The notes: generated by a model not told the origin, from the letters alone. Shown: positions 14,001 through 24,768, counted from the first letter of the stretch. The stretch: 64,000 nt of DNA from Scolanthus callimorphus (GCA_033964015.1 CM066924.1:24486280-24550279); one strand, 5' to 3'. Program-made: numbers and translations.

Positions 14001-17000
14001 GAATTCGGTTTTCGCATGATAGTGAGATTTGCCAACGCCTCGAGTTAGTGTTATCCGCCTCAGCTTCGCTTCGGCAGATAACACAAACCTCGGCGTTGAC
14101 AAATCTCATCATCATCATCATCATCTTTATTAAAATTGAACACGGTTAAAAATCATCAGGCGAAATATAAATATCTTAATTACTATCTACACTATGAACA
14201 ACTATCTATATTATATACAAACTAAGGAAAAGAAAATTAAAGCCTGTTTTCCATGAATGCCGTGTTGTTTGGGTATAAGTTTAATAACTGTCGCCGAAAA
14301 TTTTGAAGAGACTGAGTTTCTCTTAAGTTGGGGGGAAGTTTGTTCCACAGAACAGCACCACTATAGCTAAAGCTGTTTTTATAATAGTTAGTACGTGGCA
14401 GGGGAACAACCAACTTATTCTCGGAGTTTCTAAGATTATAGTTAGGAGATATATCCTCTCGGTGAACAAATCTAGAGGACAAGTAACTAGGCACTAGTTC
14501 ATTGTGAGATTTGAACATCATTATTGCCTTAGTTATTTGACGTTGGCAGTGGAGATTGCGCCATCCTAACTGGTCAAAAAGGAGGTTGGCATCGGCATCG
14601 TAATTAGAATTCGTAATAATACGGGCTGCTCGGTTTTGGAGCTTTTGTAGTTTATTAGCAATTGTACTACCACAGGAACCCCAAACAATGTTACAATAAT
14701 CAAAATGAGATTGCACGAGGCCTTGATAAACATCAAGTAGAGTTGTTCTTGGTACACAGTTCCTGATTCGTTTTAAAGCTCCAACACCGGCAGCAATTTT
14801 CTTAGATATTGTATCAACATGTGTTTCCCATGTCAAATGCTCATCGATTATAACTCCTAGAGATTTTGCCGAATGAGATTGTTTTATTGGTATATTATTT
14901 ATTTCTAGATTAGGGGGGTGCGGGAAATTATTCAGTCTTTGCCGAGAGCCAATTAACATAAATTCAGTTTTAGTCATGTTGAGAGTTAATTTGTTCACCG
15001 AGAGCCAACAGCTAATGTTTAGCAAGTCATCGTTTAAAGTAGACTGGATGGAGCCAACATCATTTCCAGACAATGTCAGATGAGTATCATCTGCGTACAT
15101 TCTTGGTATCGATTTGCTTAGACAATTCGGAAGGTCATTGATATAAAGTAAAAACAACAAAGGTCCTAGAATTGTTCCCTGGGGAATTCCACATTCCAGA
15201 AAACATGTTTTGGAAAGGGAACCATTGACAAGGCATTTTTGTGCACGATTGTCTAGGTATGAGGCAAACCATTTATGCGCAATTCCAGTAATACCGTAAC
15301 AATTTAGTTTAGATAACATAATATTGTGATCAACTGTATCGAACGCTTTCTTCAGATCTAAAAAAACAACAGCATTTACATTGCCCTGGTCAATATTATA
15401 AGACCAGCTATCAGTTGCGTCAAGCAATGCGGTTTGAGTAGAGTGGAGAGCTCGAAAACCAGATTGGTATTTGGAAAGAACATTGTGTTCAGACAAATAA
15501 GCAAATATTTGATTATAAACTATTCTTTCAAAAACTTTGCCTATTACTGAGATCACGGATATTGGACGATAATTATCTATATCGCATTTATCGCCTTGCT
15601 TAAAGAGGGGGGTGACTCGAGCACATTTCCAGTCGTCTGGGAAAATGCCTGAAATTAGCGAGGCATTGAAAATAATTGTCAATTGTGGTGCAATAAGATC
15701 GGCGCACTCTAGAACAAGTCGACTTGAAATGTGATCAAGACCAGCCCCTTTTGTCTTCTTTATTTTCTTTAGTAGATTTATAACTTGGCTATTACTAATT
15801 TGATGGAATTGGAAATTCGAAACCACCTTCGGAATGTAGTCATAAAAACTAACAGGACTAGTACTGTTAAACACTGGTATTTCTGCTGCGAGCTTCGGAC
15901 CAATTAAAGAGAAGTGATCATTGAAAGCGTTCGACAAAACAGATGGATTCGTTATTGGTTCTCCATCCAGTCTTAACTCCTTAATTGAAGGCTTGCTAGT
16001 TTTCCGAGAAGTAAGCTCGTTGATCACCCGCCACGTTTTACGAGGATCACCGTCAGATTCAGCAAATTTATTTTGGTAATAGCGCTCTTTAGTACGCTTT
16101 ATTTCAGAATTGACCATGTTGCGCGTTCTTTTAAAATTTGCCCAATCGTGTGGATTGTTAGACTTGATGGCTTTTATTTTCATAACATCACGTTTATGCA
16201 TTTTTTCTTTCAAGTCAGCGGAAATCCACGGAGACGCTTTAGCGCGCACACGCTTTGTGCAAAGTGGTGCGTGTTTATCAGCAATGGCGTGGAATTTTGA
16301 TTTCCATTCAGACCAAAGCTGATTGGGATCCTTTGTTTGGCTATCAAAATTCCAATCTTGACTCATAATATCATTTCGAAAGTTTACGCTGTCAAAGTGT
16401 TTGAAATTTCTGAAGGTTACTGAGCTATGCCCTCTTTTAGGTAATTCAACAGCTAATTTTCGATATGCATATACAAGGCTATGGTCGCTAATAGAAATAT
16501 GGGCAACACCAGAACAAACAACCCTTTCAGGAATGTTAGTAAAAATCAAATCAATAAGAGTAGATGATTTTTCTGTTATACGTGTGGGTTCGTTTATCAG
16601 CTGGTGTAGGCCATAAATATCAGCGATGTCATTTAGATGCCTAACGTCATTATCGTAAGTAGTAGCGGCCATATTAGCGTTCATATCTCCTACCAAAAAG
16701 AAATCTAGATTTGACTGGTCGAGTAATCCGATTAGATTCTCGATTTGAGGATAGAGTCTCACAGATGAATCAGGAGGCCGATACCAGTTTACGACAATGA
16801 GCGGTTTAGAGTGCGGCATCCGTATTTCAAGGCATAGATTTTCTAAATCAGAATTAGCGAGGTCATTGCGCACGGAGAAATTGATTACTGATCGCACATA
16901 AAAACACACGCCTCCACCTTGATTGCTAAGTCTGTCTCTTCTAATTAAATCGTAATTCGGAATCTGAATATCAGAGTCTAAATGAGAGGAATCTAATTTG

Positions 17001-20000
17001 GTTTCTTGAATTGCGAGAGTGTCTAAGTTATTATTATCAAGAAGAATGCGAACTTCGTCAATATGGGCAGACAAGCTATTAACATTTAGAGAAGCTAATT
17101 TAAACCCACTAACGGTTGGTAACTGGAAATTGTATACGGATTGTTTGGTAATGTTAGATTTCTCCAAACAAACGGCATTCAATGGTTTGACCTATACGTT
17201 AGATAAGAAATTAACAAAGTTCTTATGAAGGAGCTCATTACCTTGTTTAGTTAAGTGAAGCCCTCGCCTGTTTAAATGTTTGTCATTTATGTTGTTGTGT
17301 TTTACCAGCTTCCACTTGTGTTGATTACAGAGCTTCTTGATCAAGTCGTTTGTAGTTTTCACAGCATCCTTGAAGTGATCTTTTCGGGTGACGAGCTCAG
17401 AAATTACGATCTCAGAATTACACGAGGACTCAATAATCTTGCCCAAATCTTGGATAGCGTCAGCAACTTGACTCGGGGTTTTGTCACGAAGGTCATTAGT
17501 TCCAACATGTAGGACAATGCGAGTAGGGGAGTCTTCAACTGTCGGTTGTAGATATGATTTCATATGCTTCGTAGAAGCACCGCTAAATGAACGTACGACC
17601 ACCCGGGAGCCAACATCCTTTCCTAGTTGGTAACCTTGCGTATGCTGCAGAATTGAATCGCCAATGATAACCGTAGTTTCTTTAGGTTCGAGTGGAGTGT
17701 CGGGTTGATGTTCTGACGGAGGAGGCAAAGTAGATAGACGATTGGCAGCGTTTGAATTTGCCGGTTTAGCTGGCGCTGGCGTAGCCGAGGCTGGAGGGGG
17801 AGATTTGTACAGGTCCCGTGATAGGATTTTAACGGTGCATATCAAGGAGTCCCTTTCCTCGGTCAACGATTTGCAGATATTTTTTTGCGAAATCAATTCA
17901 CGTCTTAAAGCTTCATTTTCTTGGGTGAGTTTTGCGACTTCTCCTGAAGAGGTGGATTGAGCAAACTGGCCATTCTTCAAGGCATTGATTTCACTTTTTA
18001 AAAATGAGATTTCGGCATTGAAGTGCTCGACAAAGGATGAAGTAGAAGGCCCAACAGTGGTTGAAAGAACTTCAATGTCGGAAGATGGAGCCGCTTCTTC
18101 TTCGAAGGCGCTTGCATCAATGTCGTTGGCTTCGTTGACGTTAGCTTTGGCAAGAATCATAAAGCTATTTTTGATTTCGTCTGTTTCCTTCCCTTGAATC
18201 TGCAACGTTTTTGCTTTCAAATAGAAATTGAAGGTGATGTTACTGGTTTTAAAAACCACGCACGTGCCATTATCGTTCACGATAAAGTTATCTTCTTCTA
18301 GATTCAACTGTTCTCCTAAGAACTTCAGAAGCTCGTTTTTAGTTCCGGACCACTTAAGTTGATTTTTAGAAGAGTTAAAAGTAAGAAAGCTTGCCATTGC
18401 AGTCAGTATGAGAAAATTTTGATGAGCAGGAGAAACACGTCTGCTCAGGTCGAGTCTTATCCATTCACTATCATGCTCAACCTCATCCAATAAGTGTTAA
18501 ATGTTTGTTATAATATAGCTACGATATAACGCGCGCTCTGATTGGTCCAAATCTATGCTCTATATTACACCGATAAAGTAATGTTTCTCCCCCGCTGTAT
18601 CATAAAAGCATAAGATCACAACTTTCTATGGCTTTATCGGCAAATAGAGCACTTGTGATTGGGAGAGACACTCGAAACGTTTTCCATACAACGTTCTCAT
18701 GTCTCTCCCAACATCACGCGTGTTTTTTTTGCGCCGATGAAGTCATATAAAGTTGTGCTCTAATGCTTATTTATGTATTTCTTTCAGATTTTCGGGTTAC
18801 GAGTTCACGTTATTGGGTTTCAAAGCCAGGCTTCAACCATTCTTCAAGAAACTCATAAAAGATAACCAAGATGCGGCAGAAGTCATTGCTTTTGGTGAGA
18901 ATTTTTTAAACTTTTAGATCTTTTCAAGCGCGTTTACAAACTGTCAGCGCTGTCCTTTTGATTTTTGGTTGGCTGAAAATTGGCATCGGGAAGCATCCAT
19001 TATTTCCATTTTACGAACTTGCGGTTTTCTTCCTGTCTGTCACACAACTCATCTCCGCCATCGGAGCGCACGTGCATTTCTATATTTCGAGTTTGTGACG
19101 ACTGCTTTTACATCTTGTAGGACATTTGATGTTTGAAATGGCTATGGGATGCGAACTGAACTCACCGGAGCCCACGACAGAACAACTGCTAAGTTGTCGA
19201 TCAGCACCTGTTGCAGAGGTAAATTAGGACCCCGGTTACACGAATTTTGGGCGAATTTTGTACCCGGAACACCTGTTTACACTGTACCGTGCAAATTTTG
19301 TTACACATTGCACATGTGTTCACACGGGTCCGTGCAACATTTTGATCGCTTTGTAACATGAACTCGTCTAAAAAGGGCTAGTTTCCAGGCCATTACCGTG
19401 GAACTGTGCCAAAACTTGCACGGTTCCGTTGTTCTCACGGGACCGGTAACAAAAAGGGAACCGTACCGGTCAAAAGTTGTACCTGCTTTTTGCAGGTCCC
19501 AAACTTGCACACTTTGCCGTGCAAATATTCGTCCAGTTCCACCGGACCCGTGTGAACAGAAGCCGTAAGTGGGCCAGAATTCGCCCGGTCAAAAATTCTC
19601 CCGGACCCGTGTAACCAGGTTCTAGGATTTTATTTCAATCATTGGTATTTTCTGTCAGCATGCGCCGAAATAAATATGTTATTTACTGGCTGGGAGGTCC
19701 GTATAGGGAAAAACTGTGACCGAGGGCTGGAAAATGTTGACCGAAGCCGGACCTTAAGCCGGTATTTTTCCTACTCTAATTTTTTTTTTATGAAACAAGC
19801 GTGCGCAAATGGTTACCGTGACGGTCGTGTCGGTTTAAATAGGAAAATATTGCCCGCGCGCGCACGCTCTGAGAACCAATCAGAACGCAGAATTCGTTAC
19901 CTTGCCCTCTAAGAAGAAAAAAATAAGAGCAAGACTGCATCCTTAACTTGTGATATCGAAAAAATGCCAGACTTGAAACGGCCATAATTTGGCATCTTCC

Positions 20001-21972
20001 CGATCTGTACTAAATTTGATATCATTTGCCTGGCTCAGAGCTCTATACGCAGCACATGTATGCAGCTAGCCGATTGACACTTCTTCGTCTCGTATCTCTT
20101 AGGTCTTTAATTTTATCTTCTACAATGAAAGTGGATCATATCCTTATCTGGAAGAGGTAGGAAGGTCGCCAAATTATTGTTTCTTAATGGTGAAGATGTT
20201 GCGGGACAAACCTGCCAGTGCCGTGCCCGTATCATTGCACAGTGCCGTCACTGTGTCAGTATTTCGTGACTGCGTCATTGAATGAATGATACTTTATTTA
20301 ACCACGAAAGTTACAACAGCTATTGGGCTGGCGTGATCCTAGAGCAGATTTCGAATGTCTGGAAAGTGTCGCGGCACGGTCCTGGCCTGTTGTATATACG
20401 GAATAAAATCGCGTAGTCGCGGCACTGTTGTGGCGCGGAACAACTTTGTCGCGGCATTTTTCACAGTCATACGACTGTTTTATCATAGTGCAGTGTCTGG
20501 ACCGCGACCGTGTTTGTGCAACGCTTTGGATGCCGTGACTTTCAGTGCTCTGATCATGTTCTATAGTGCCGCGCGTTAAACCATATTATAATAAAGGCGA
20601 CATTTGGAAGTGTCAGTGCGTAAAGACTCGTTTCTTTCTTCCAAAGATTGCTGGACATAATTTCTTTAAAGATGCCGATGTTAGCCACCTGAAAGGCATT
20701 CGCAGGAAAAGCCAGGTAAGTTGAGGCCACATGCCGTAATTCCTTTTCGGGTTTTTGTTTCCATTCCCAAGTTTTTCGCCTTTGCTATTCCCAAAACCTT
20801 GCGTTTTCGTGTGAGTTTTTTGTGGACGTAAGGCTAAAACAAAGATTTAATATTTTTGTTTTCAAAGTTGTAATCACCGGCGTACAGTAGTTTGCCGTCT
20901 GAGTCGTTGTTTTGATGGTAAATGTTGTTTCTTGTGTAACATAGCTTCTTTTTATTTTTCTGTAGACCAAGTTTAGTCACAATGTCAAATCCATGCTGAA
21001 ACTTTTCAAAAAGGAAACAGACTCCTCTCAAAGGTATGTAGTTGTCGCTTGGCACTCCGCGTTTATTGCTGCACATTGCACCACAATATTTTGGCCCTGT
21101 AGCAATATCACCATCTTCGCCCCCGCTACATTCTTACTACATTCTTGGAAACCTCACGTTATGGGCGGGATTATTCGGTGTCTTTTGCTCGGAGATAAAA
21201 CGCACGAGGAAGCGCGAAGACTGGAAGCCCGTTTCCCGATGACGTCACAATGAACAGGTAACCCAATAGGCATAACTGCCAAGACTAGACACCGTTGGGA
21301 TTGTTTGTGTTTTCCAGTAACCGTCGGCGAAGAACATCTCGCAGGAAAAGGGCTGAGACTACAAGTGCAGTCCCTAAAAAGGAGCGAAAGTCGTCAACTA
21401 GGTAAGTCAACAATTATTTAGAAAAGAACCGAGTCCAAGAGAGAAGGTGTTTCCAATGGCTTTTCTAGGCAAGAATACAAAACATTGTCTTAACTTGGTA
21501 AATGGGAAAATAGACTATAAAGGAACGAAAGTTGTCTAGTCAACCTTTGTTTCAGAATACACCCCTTCAAATGTAGAATATATTTCCGCGCGGCAGTGGC
21601 TTTTACAGGCAAGAAAGCAAAGCAGTTTACAAGAGTAGAGGAACTTGACCTTGCACTGGCGGTTTCACGGATCTATTTGGAATGTCTTTCGCTTAGCTTC
21701 ATTTCATGTTCCTGTTCAGGTCGAAATCAAAGCGGCATTCGGTAGACTCTGCACTTCCTCCTGTTGTGTTCAAGTCCACGCCTTCCACTCCCCAGTCCCC
21801 TCCAGTATTTGCTCCACCACCGCCTCCCCCTGCCGTGCCAGCTACCATTTCCGAGCATGCGCGGCCTCGACCTGATGCCTCCAAGGGAAGGGGAGCGTTG
21901 TTGTCGTCGATTCGCCAAGGCACTAAACTGAAGAAGACTGCCACTAATGATAGAAGCACGCCCAGAGTATGA
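8052..21972 (+). CDS. PXK-like: PXK / Slowpoke-binding-protein-like pseudokinase with transmembrane segment and WH2 tail (5' end missing)
   Basis: Fourteen exons with GT/AG borders and compatible phases: 8052-8122, 8412-8509, 8876-8953, 9171-9322, 9714-9824, 10334-10429, 12041-12126, 18788-18894, 19121-19218, 20103-20156, 20647-20715, 20966-21033, 21318-21401, 21720-21972 (stop TGA). The first encodes a hydrophobic helix (IGIGVGGFILCLVILWIICK) followed by basic residues. Then come a charged helix (EEERSLLQKWEEEKQIQK) and a kinase-like fold: HPYISSILNLDLM, GSLKDLIYG, VKNYGRQILEALIYLRERG, HVHSGNVFV. The catalytic HRD is replaced by HVHSGN and the DFG site by a GYEFTLLGF strand, so it is probably inactive. 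The tail is basic and Ser-rich, with a proline run and a WH2-like GALLSSIRQGTKLKK, as in human PXK. No PX domain is seen; the layout is nearer to SLOB, a potassium-channel regulator in flies. Confidence 0.82.
10430..12040 (+). other. PXK-like intron, no embedded gene
   Basis: Noncoding. It holds a G16-class poly-G tract near 11261-11276 and AT-rich unique DNA. The 60- to 90-codon frames here have no domain signature. Confidence 0.5.
12191..12479. mobile_element. MITE with 28-bp TIRs and TA target site (Tc1/mariner-like)
   Basis: Perfect arms: the left begins CTGCGATTTTCATAATTCTG and continues to GCGAACTC, with its exact mirror at the right end. TA flanks each side (12189-12190, 12480-12481). 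Inner arms carry GGCTTCCGTCAATCAAACC and its inverse. No transposase is present. It lies in the large intron of the PXK-like gene. Confidence 0.68.
12788..13600. mobile_element. Element Y copy 1, split by element X
   Basis: The sequence 12788-12975 plus 13517-13600 matches, in reverse orientation, the uninterrupted copy at 58716-59027. It contains arms with TTCTTACAAACAC and the GCAATAAAAGTACTTTC stretch. The break point falls inside GACAAT|CGTG, and AAT is present on both sides of the insertion. The centre is a GAACTGATATCAGTTC palindrome. Confidence 0.65.
12976..13513 (+). mobile_element. Element X copy 1 (about 540 bp)
   Basis: Begins AAACACTTATTGGATGAGG and ends GGCATGGCTGAATAATAAT. Near the left end is an internal hairpin of about 100 bp, whose arms carry GAGATTTGTCAACGCC and TTGTGTTATCTGCCGAAGCG. 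Related copies lie at 13601-18498 (inverted, split by a LINE), 39164-39704 and 39705-40200 (partial). No coding capacity. A 3-bp AAT target duplication is possible; the class is not assigned. Confidence 0.65.
14237..17182 (-). CDS. LINE ORF2: APE-type endonuclease and reverse transcriptase
   Basis: 981 residues. Residues about 25-240 form an endonuclease/exonuclease/phosphatase domain: LNVNSLSAHIDEVR, QETKLDS, a GGGVCFYVRS strand, VGDMNAN and the terminal SDHSLV with the catalytic His. Residues about 490-730 form the reverse transcriptase: NYRPISVISVIGKVFERI, SGFRALHSTQTALL, FLDLKKAFDTVDH, GIPQGTILGPLLFLLYIND and the YADD active-site box. The C-terminus has the VQSHFDYCNIVWG and LQNRAARII motifs common in CR1/L2/RTEX-type ORF2. 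No frameshift or internal stop. It would nick target DNA and copy the element RNA at the nick. Confidence 0.9.
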   Translation of the reverse strand: MNAVCLEKSNITKQSVYNFQLPTVSGFKLASLNVNSLSAHIDEVRILLDNNNLDTLAIQETKLDSSHLDSDIQIPNYDLIRRDRLSNQGGGVCFYVRSVINFSVRNDLANSDLENLCLEIRMPHSKPLIVVNWYRPPDSSVRLYPQIENLIGLLDQSNLDFFLVGDMNANMAATTYDNDVRHLNDIADIYGLHQLINEPTRITEKSSTLIDLIFTNIPERVVCSGVAHISISDHSLVYAYRKLAVELPKRGHSSVTFRNFKHFDSVNFRNDIMSQDWNFDSQTKDPNQLWSEWKSKFHAIADKHAPLCTKRVRAKASPWISADLKEKMHKRDVMKIKAIKSNNPHDWANFKRTRNMVNSEIKRTKERYYQNKFAESDGDPRKTWRVINELTSRKTSKPSIKELRLDGEPITNPSVLSNAFNDHFSLIGPKLAAEIPVFNSTSPVSFYDYIPKVVSNFQFHQISNSQVINLLKKIKKTKGAGLDHISSRLVLECADLIAPQLTIIFNASLISGIFPDDWKCARVTPLFKQGDKCDIDNYRPISVISVIGKVFERIVYNQIFAYLSEHNVLSKYQSGFRALHSTQTALLDATDSWSYNIDQGNVNAVVFLDLKKAFDTVDHNIMLSKLNCYGITGIAHKWFASYLDNRAQKCLVNGSLSKTCFLECGIPQGTILGPLLFLLYINDLPNCLSKSIPRMYADDTHLTLSGNDVGSIQSTLNDDLLNISCWLSVNKLTLNMTKTEFMLIGSRQRLNNFPHPPNLEINNIPIKQSHSAKSLGVIIDEHLTWETHVDTISKKIAAGVGALKRIRNCVPRTTLLDVYQGLVQSHFDYCNIVWGSCGSTIANKLQKLQNRAARIITNSNYDADANLLFDQLGWRNLHCQRQITKAIMMFKSHNELVPSYLSSRFVHREDISPNYNLRNSENKLVVPLPRTNYYKNSFSYSGAVLWNKLPPNLRETQSLQNFRRQLLNLYPNNTAFMENRL
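17192..18397 (-). CDS. LINE ORF1: coiled-coil and SGNH-hydrolase-like protein
   Basis: Start chosen at the ATG at 18397 (MASFLTFNSSKNQLKW), giving 401 residues. The open frame extends to 18490, but those extra codons come partly from the host element X, outside the LINE. The middle has a helical, coiled-coil-like stretch (residues about 130-195), then a Pro/Ala linker. The C-terminal half is an SGNH/GDSL esterase-like fold: VIIGDSILQH (nucleophile Ser block), VLHVGTNDLRD, and a final DKHLNRRGLHLTKQGNELLH with the Asp/His pair. Such ORF1 proteins are known in CR1/L2-group LINEs and bind RNA or membranes. ORF2 starts 9 bases after its stop. Confidence 0.82.
   Translation of the reverse strand: MASFLTFNSSKNQLKWSGTKNELLKFLGEQLNLEEDNFIVNDNGTCVVFKTSNITFNFYLKAKTLQIQGKETDEIKNSFMILAKANVNEANDIDASAFEEEAAPSSDIEVLSTTVGPSTSSFVEHFNAEISFLKSEINALKNGQFAQSTSSGEVAKLTQENEALRRELISQKNICKSLTEERDSLICTVKILSRDLYKSPPPASATPAPAKPANSNAANRLSTLPPPSEHQPDTPLEPKETTVIIGDSILQHTQGYQLGKDVGSRVVVRSFSGASTKHMKSYLQPTVEDSPTRIVLHVGTNDLRDKTPSQVADAIQDLGKIIESSCNSEIVISELVTRKDHFKDAVKTTNDLIKKLCNQHKWKLVKHNNINDKHLNRRGLHLTKQGNELLHKNFVNFLSNV
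18521..18770. mobile_element. Element Z copy 1 (palindromic MITE)
   Basis: Starts near ACGATATAACGCGCGCTCTG and ends ACAAAGTTGTGCTCTAATGC-like sequence (GTTGTGCTCTAATGCTTAT). Inner arms carry AGCACTTGTGATTGGGAGAG and GTCTCTCCCAACATCACGCG. A second copy is at 46825-47307, where another MITE is inserted. It sits 17 bp upstream of a PXK-like exon at 18788. Confidence 0.6.
19227..19622. repeat. Foldback element
   Basis: The left arm (ACCCCGGTTACACGAATTTT) faces a right arm carrying CCGGACCCGTGTAACCAGGT. Further internal arms hold the motifs GTTTACACTGTACCGTGCAA and CCGTGTGAACAGAAGC. No protein. It lies in a PXK-like intron. Confidence 0.5.
20350..20575. repeat. GTGCCGCGAC-type dispersed repeat
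   Basis: Contains GTCGCGGCAC, CGCGTAGTCGCGGCACTG and AACTTTGTCGCGGCATTTTTC. The same words occur, inverted, at 29165-29410, where one of them has expanded into a satellite. Both copies include a CACAGT(C/T)ATACGA stretch. Lies in a PXK-like intron. Confidence 0.5.
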
Positions 21973-23160
21973 GCAGGGGGAGGGGGATGGTGAAAGTCAG
22001 CATACGTCTTGTAGTTGTGCCCCCTACTCCCCTTTCCAAATGCCCTTCCCTTTCCAAATGCTGGCTACACACAAGATGAGCACTGGACATATCATATCTA
22101 GCCTGCGTAGCAAGCGTTCCTGTGGAAGAGAAACTTAGGCGAAATTTAGGCCGCGCAAAAAAACATGAAGAGGGAAGGAGGCGGGAGAAGAAGGAAATCA
22201 GTCAATCAGTCAATTCAGTCAGTATCGACTGGTCCAAAATTTCCCACCCACAAACATTGAGCATACCTTTTCAAATCTTCTATTCGCTCAGCAAAAATTA
22301 TAGAAATTGAAATCTTCCGAACTGGATGTACCAGAGGCAAACACAATCAAGGATCCGCTTTGTAGTTTGCTGATGAGAAAACCTCGCCGTTTTGGGAGAC
22401 ACGCCACAGGAAACCCGTGCTTAGCTAATCACTTTTCAAACTCGAATACAAAATAGTAATAAATAACCTTTATTAGAAATTTATATACCTAATAAATAGA
22501 GGAATGTGCGATGCAAAGTGACATTTTATGGTTTGAACGCATGATTCAGGAGCCTAGTGCAGCGAATCAACAGTTTTTGCTTTGCGTTCATTGCTACTTT
22601 AATTTTTCTTCAGTTTAGTTTTTCTCAGTAGTTCATGTGAGTACGCGGAGAAAATATTGTATAATTTGATTTTAGGACCTGTACATGGATGTCAGAACAG
22701 AACTTTCCATTGATAGAACCCTGTCCATAATGCATTGCTCCGTTTTTGTTCACATGATTCATTGTATCAGAAACTCTGACTTAATGCAAAGAAATTCTGG
22801 TATTACGGGTTTTCTTGTGCTTGTACAGTAAAATGTTCTAATACTTTTTGTCGAGTCTCTGATATCAAAAATGGCGGCGAAGCGGTGCATTATGGGCAGA
22901 ATGAGACGGATCCTTTGTCACGTTTCGTAGAAACAATCCAGCAGTCCAACTTTCAAATGGATATGTGTAAATAGAGTGCAAATCCGCGAAAAACTATTCA
23001 GCACAATTGTCCGCAATTTATTGAAGAAATAGTCTAAGCGTGAACAGACATTGGTCTATTTACAAAGTTACATTTGCTCTATGATTTTGGAAATTTTTTA
23101 ATGTTTTAAAAAACGTTTCGCCTAATTACTATTTGCACTCTATTCAAACATTAAGGTTCG
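21973..23160 (+). other. PXK-like 3' flank
   Basis: Probable 3' UTR and downstream spacer of the PXK-like gene. AT-rich with several AATAAA-like words near 22440-22500. No coding exon recognised. Confidence 0.35.
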
Positions 23161-23231
23161 AATGAATTATCGTGGGAGAGTGGGGCGACTCCCATATTGG
23201 TCGGGTGGGGGGTGCTCGTATCTATTCGGGC

Positions 23232-23740
23232 GGGGTTTAAACATCGTGGCCTGCGGTATCTTTTAGGGGGTAGATATATAGAAGTTAGGACATTTTGGGA
23301 TCTGTTATCCTTTAGGATGCCCAATCAAGCAATTTTGCCCTTCTAAAGAAAACAAAGCCGCTTTGTATCACTGTAAAACTTCTACTAGTTTTGTGGCGTT
23401 GTATTACAGGTGTCGGAAAAAGGTGAATTGACATTTTCCGTGTTTGTAATTGTAACTTTAAGGGGTTATTCTGAAGCTTGGGGTTTAAACATCGTGGCAT
23501 GCGGTATCTTTTAGGGGGTAGAAATATAAAAGTCAGGACATTTTTGGATCTGTTATCCTTTAGGATGCCCAATCAAGCAATTTCTTGCCCTTCAAATTAA
23601 GAAGAAGAAAATAAAACGCTTTGTATCACTGTAAAACCTCTACTAGTTTTGTTGCGTTGTATTACAGGTGTCGGAAAAAGGTGAATTGACATTTTCCGTG
23701 TTTGTCAATTGTAACTTTGAGGGGTTATTCTAAAGCTTGG
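23232..23740. repeat. Tandem duplication, unit about 250 bp
   Basis: The block starting GGTTTAAACATCGTGGCCTG is followed by a second copy starting near 23483 (GGTTTAAACATCGTGGCATG). Both contain GGTATCTTTTAGGGGGTAGA and the phrase TGTCGGAAAAAGGTGAATTG. The unit lies inside a larger foldback (about 23165-23815) whose arms carry GGGTGCTCGTA and ACGAGCACCCCC, the same family as 47690-48010. Confidence 0.65.
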
Positions 23741-24548
23741 CCACACCCATTTTGGTATGTTTTAGAGGTCAAATTCGTTTTTTCACGACGAGCACCCCCG
23801 TCCCCCTCCCCCTGGAACCTATATCAGTAACCATTTTCAAACCCATCGCGCGATCTTTGACCTGCTTTTCGCTTCTGACCATATTATTTGCGAGAGTTGA
23901 ATATTGCGCCTGCGTGGGACATCTCTACTTGCTTTGCGCATGCCCAAATAATGCGTAACCACTAGTGTGGCAATACCACAGAGCACTATTCCTAGCATCA
24001 ACCAACCGCCGATCTGGAGAAAAAAGGAAATGAATTAATGAGGCGGAGTTAATGCACCGCATCGCCAATCTGCTCGATCCAATCATTTGCGCCCAGGGCG
24101 TATACACAGGAGGCAAGTAGACTAATAAAGGAACTGTTATTTTATGTGAACTCCCGGCAAGCAGTTTTCCTATGTCCCGAGACAACTCTACCCAAAAATG
24201 TAAAAAAAAACTGTAAGAGAAAATGTGCTTTTTAATTGTCAGAAGACGAAACAGTGGGCACAGCTACAGTGTAATATACAGTGTAGTTTTCAAAAAAACG
24301 TTGCTTTGGATTTGGACGTGGCGGAATTAAGCGCGGAATTAATTCAATCTGATTCTTTGCTTGAGTGATCAAGCTTGAGTGTCGATATACTACGCGTCCA
24401 CAAATATTAAGATTGACTTTTCCAGTTTGGACAGCGTTTCGGTAGGTTATCAGGTTTGAAGATTGCCGAAACCGAATTAAATGCAGTGTGCGCGCAGACG
24501 GGAACTAAAGTGATTACCGTGCAATCACTCGCCCCTTACCACCTCACG

Positions 24549-24768
24549 CATTCTCGTACCCAGAGCTCCCCGGCTCGTCTCCTCGCAGGGAGGCTCTGGT
24601 GACATCCATTTGAAGACCTGTGCTGATTGGCTGGTTTTGAATGTTTGTGCATGCGCAGAAAGATCTTTCTCTCAGCGGCTCTGTATCAAATCTCGCGCAT
24701 GCGTCAGTGGCTGTCACCAGAGCCTCCCCCGCGAGGAGACGAGCCGGGGAGCTCTGGGTACGAGAATG
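24549..24768. mobile_element. MITE M copy 1, 9-bp target duplication
   Basis: 220 bp with arms CATTCTCGTACCCAGAGCTC and the exact mirror at the right end; the inner arms continue through GGCTCTGGTGACA. The flank CACCTCACG is repeated directly at 24540-24548 and 24769-24777. A 9-bp duplication is typical of Mutator-like transposases. The second complete copy, 47067-47285, also has a 9-bp duplication. Confidence 0.82.

Larger units (their letters stand above)
14109..18464 (-). mobile_element. Complete CR1/L2-group LINE retrotransposon
   Basis: About 4.36 kb on the minus strand with two intact reading frames and a short GAT-repeat 3' tail, as seen in L2/CR1-type elements. It lies within element X copy 2. 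TCA occurs at both junctions (14106-14108, 18465-18467), consistent with a very short target duplication. Uninterrupted frames suggest a young, possibly still mobile copy. The whole nest is in one intron of the PXK-like gene, antisense to it. Confidence 0.85.
13601..18498 (-). mobile_element. Element X copy 2, inverted, split by a LINE
   Basis: The 13601-14108 part is the reverse complement of copy 1. Its missing terminus (ACTATCATGCTCAACCTCAT to AAGTGTT) reappears at 18468-18498 on the far side of the LINE. Copies 1 and 2 form a large inverted repeat separated only by the rest of element Y, so this segment could form a long hairpin. Confidence 0.72.

Noticed and set aside
21699..21959. Antisense frame rich in Gly
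   Set aside because: Shadow of the proline-rich last exon of the PXK-like gene.
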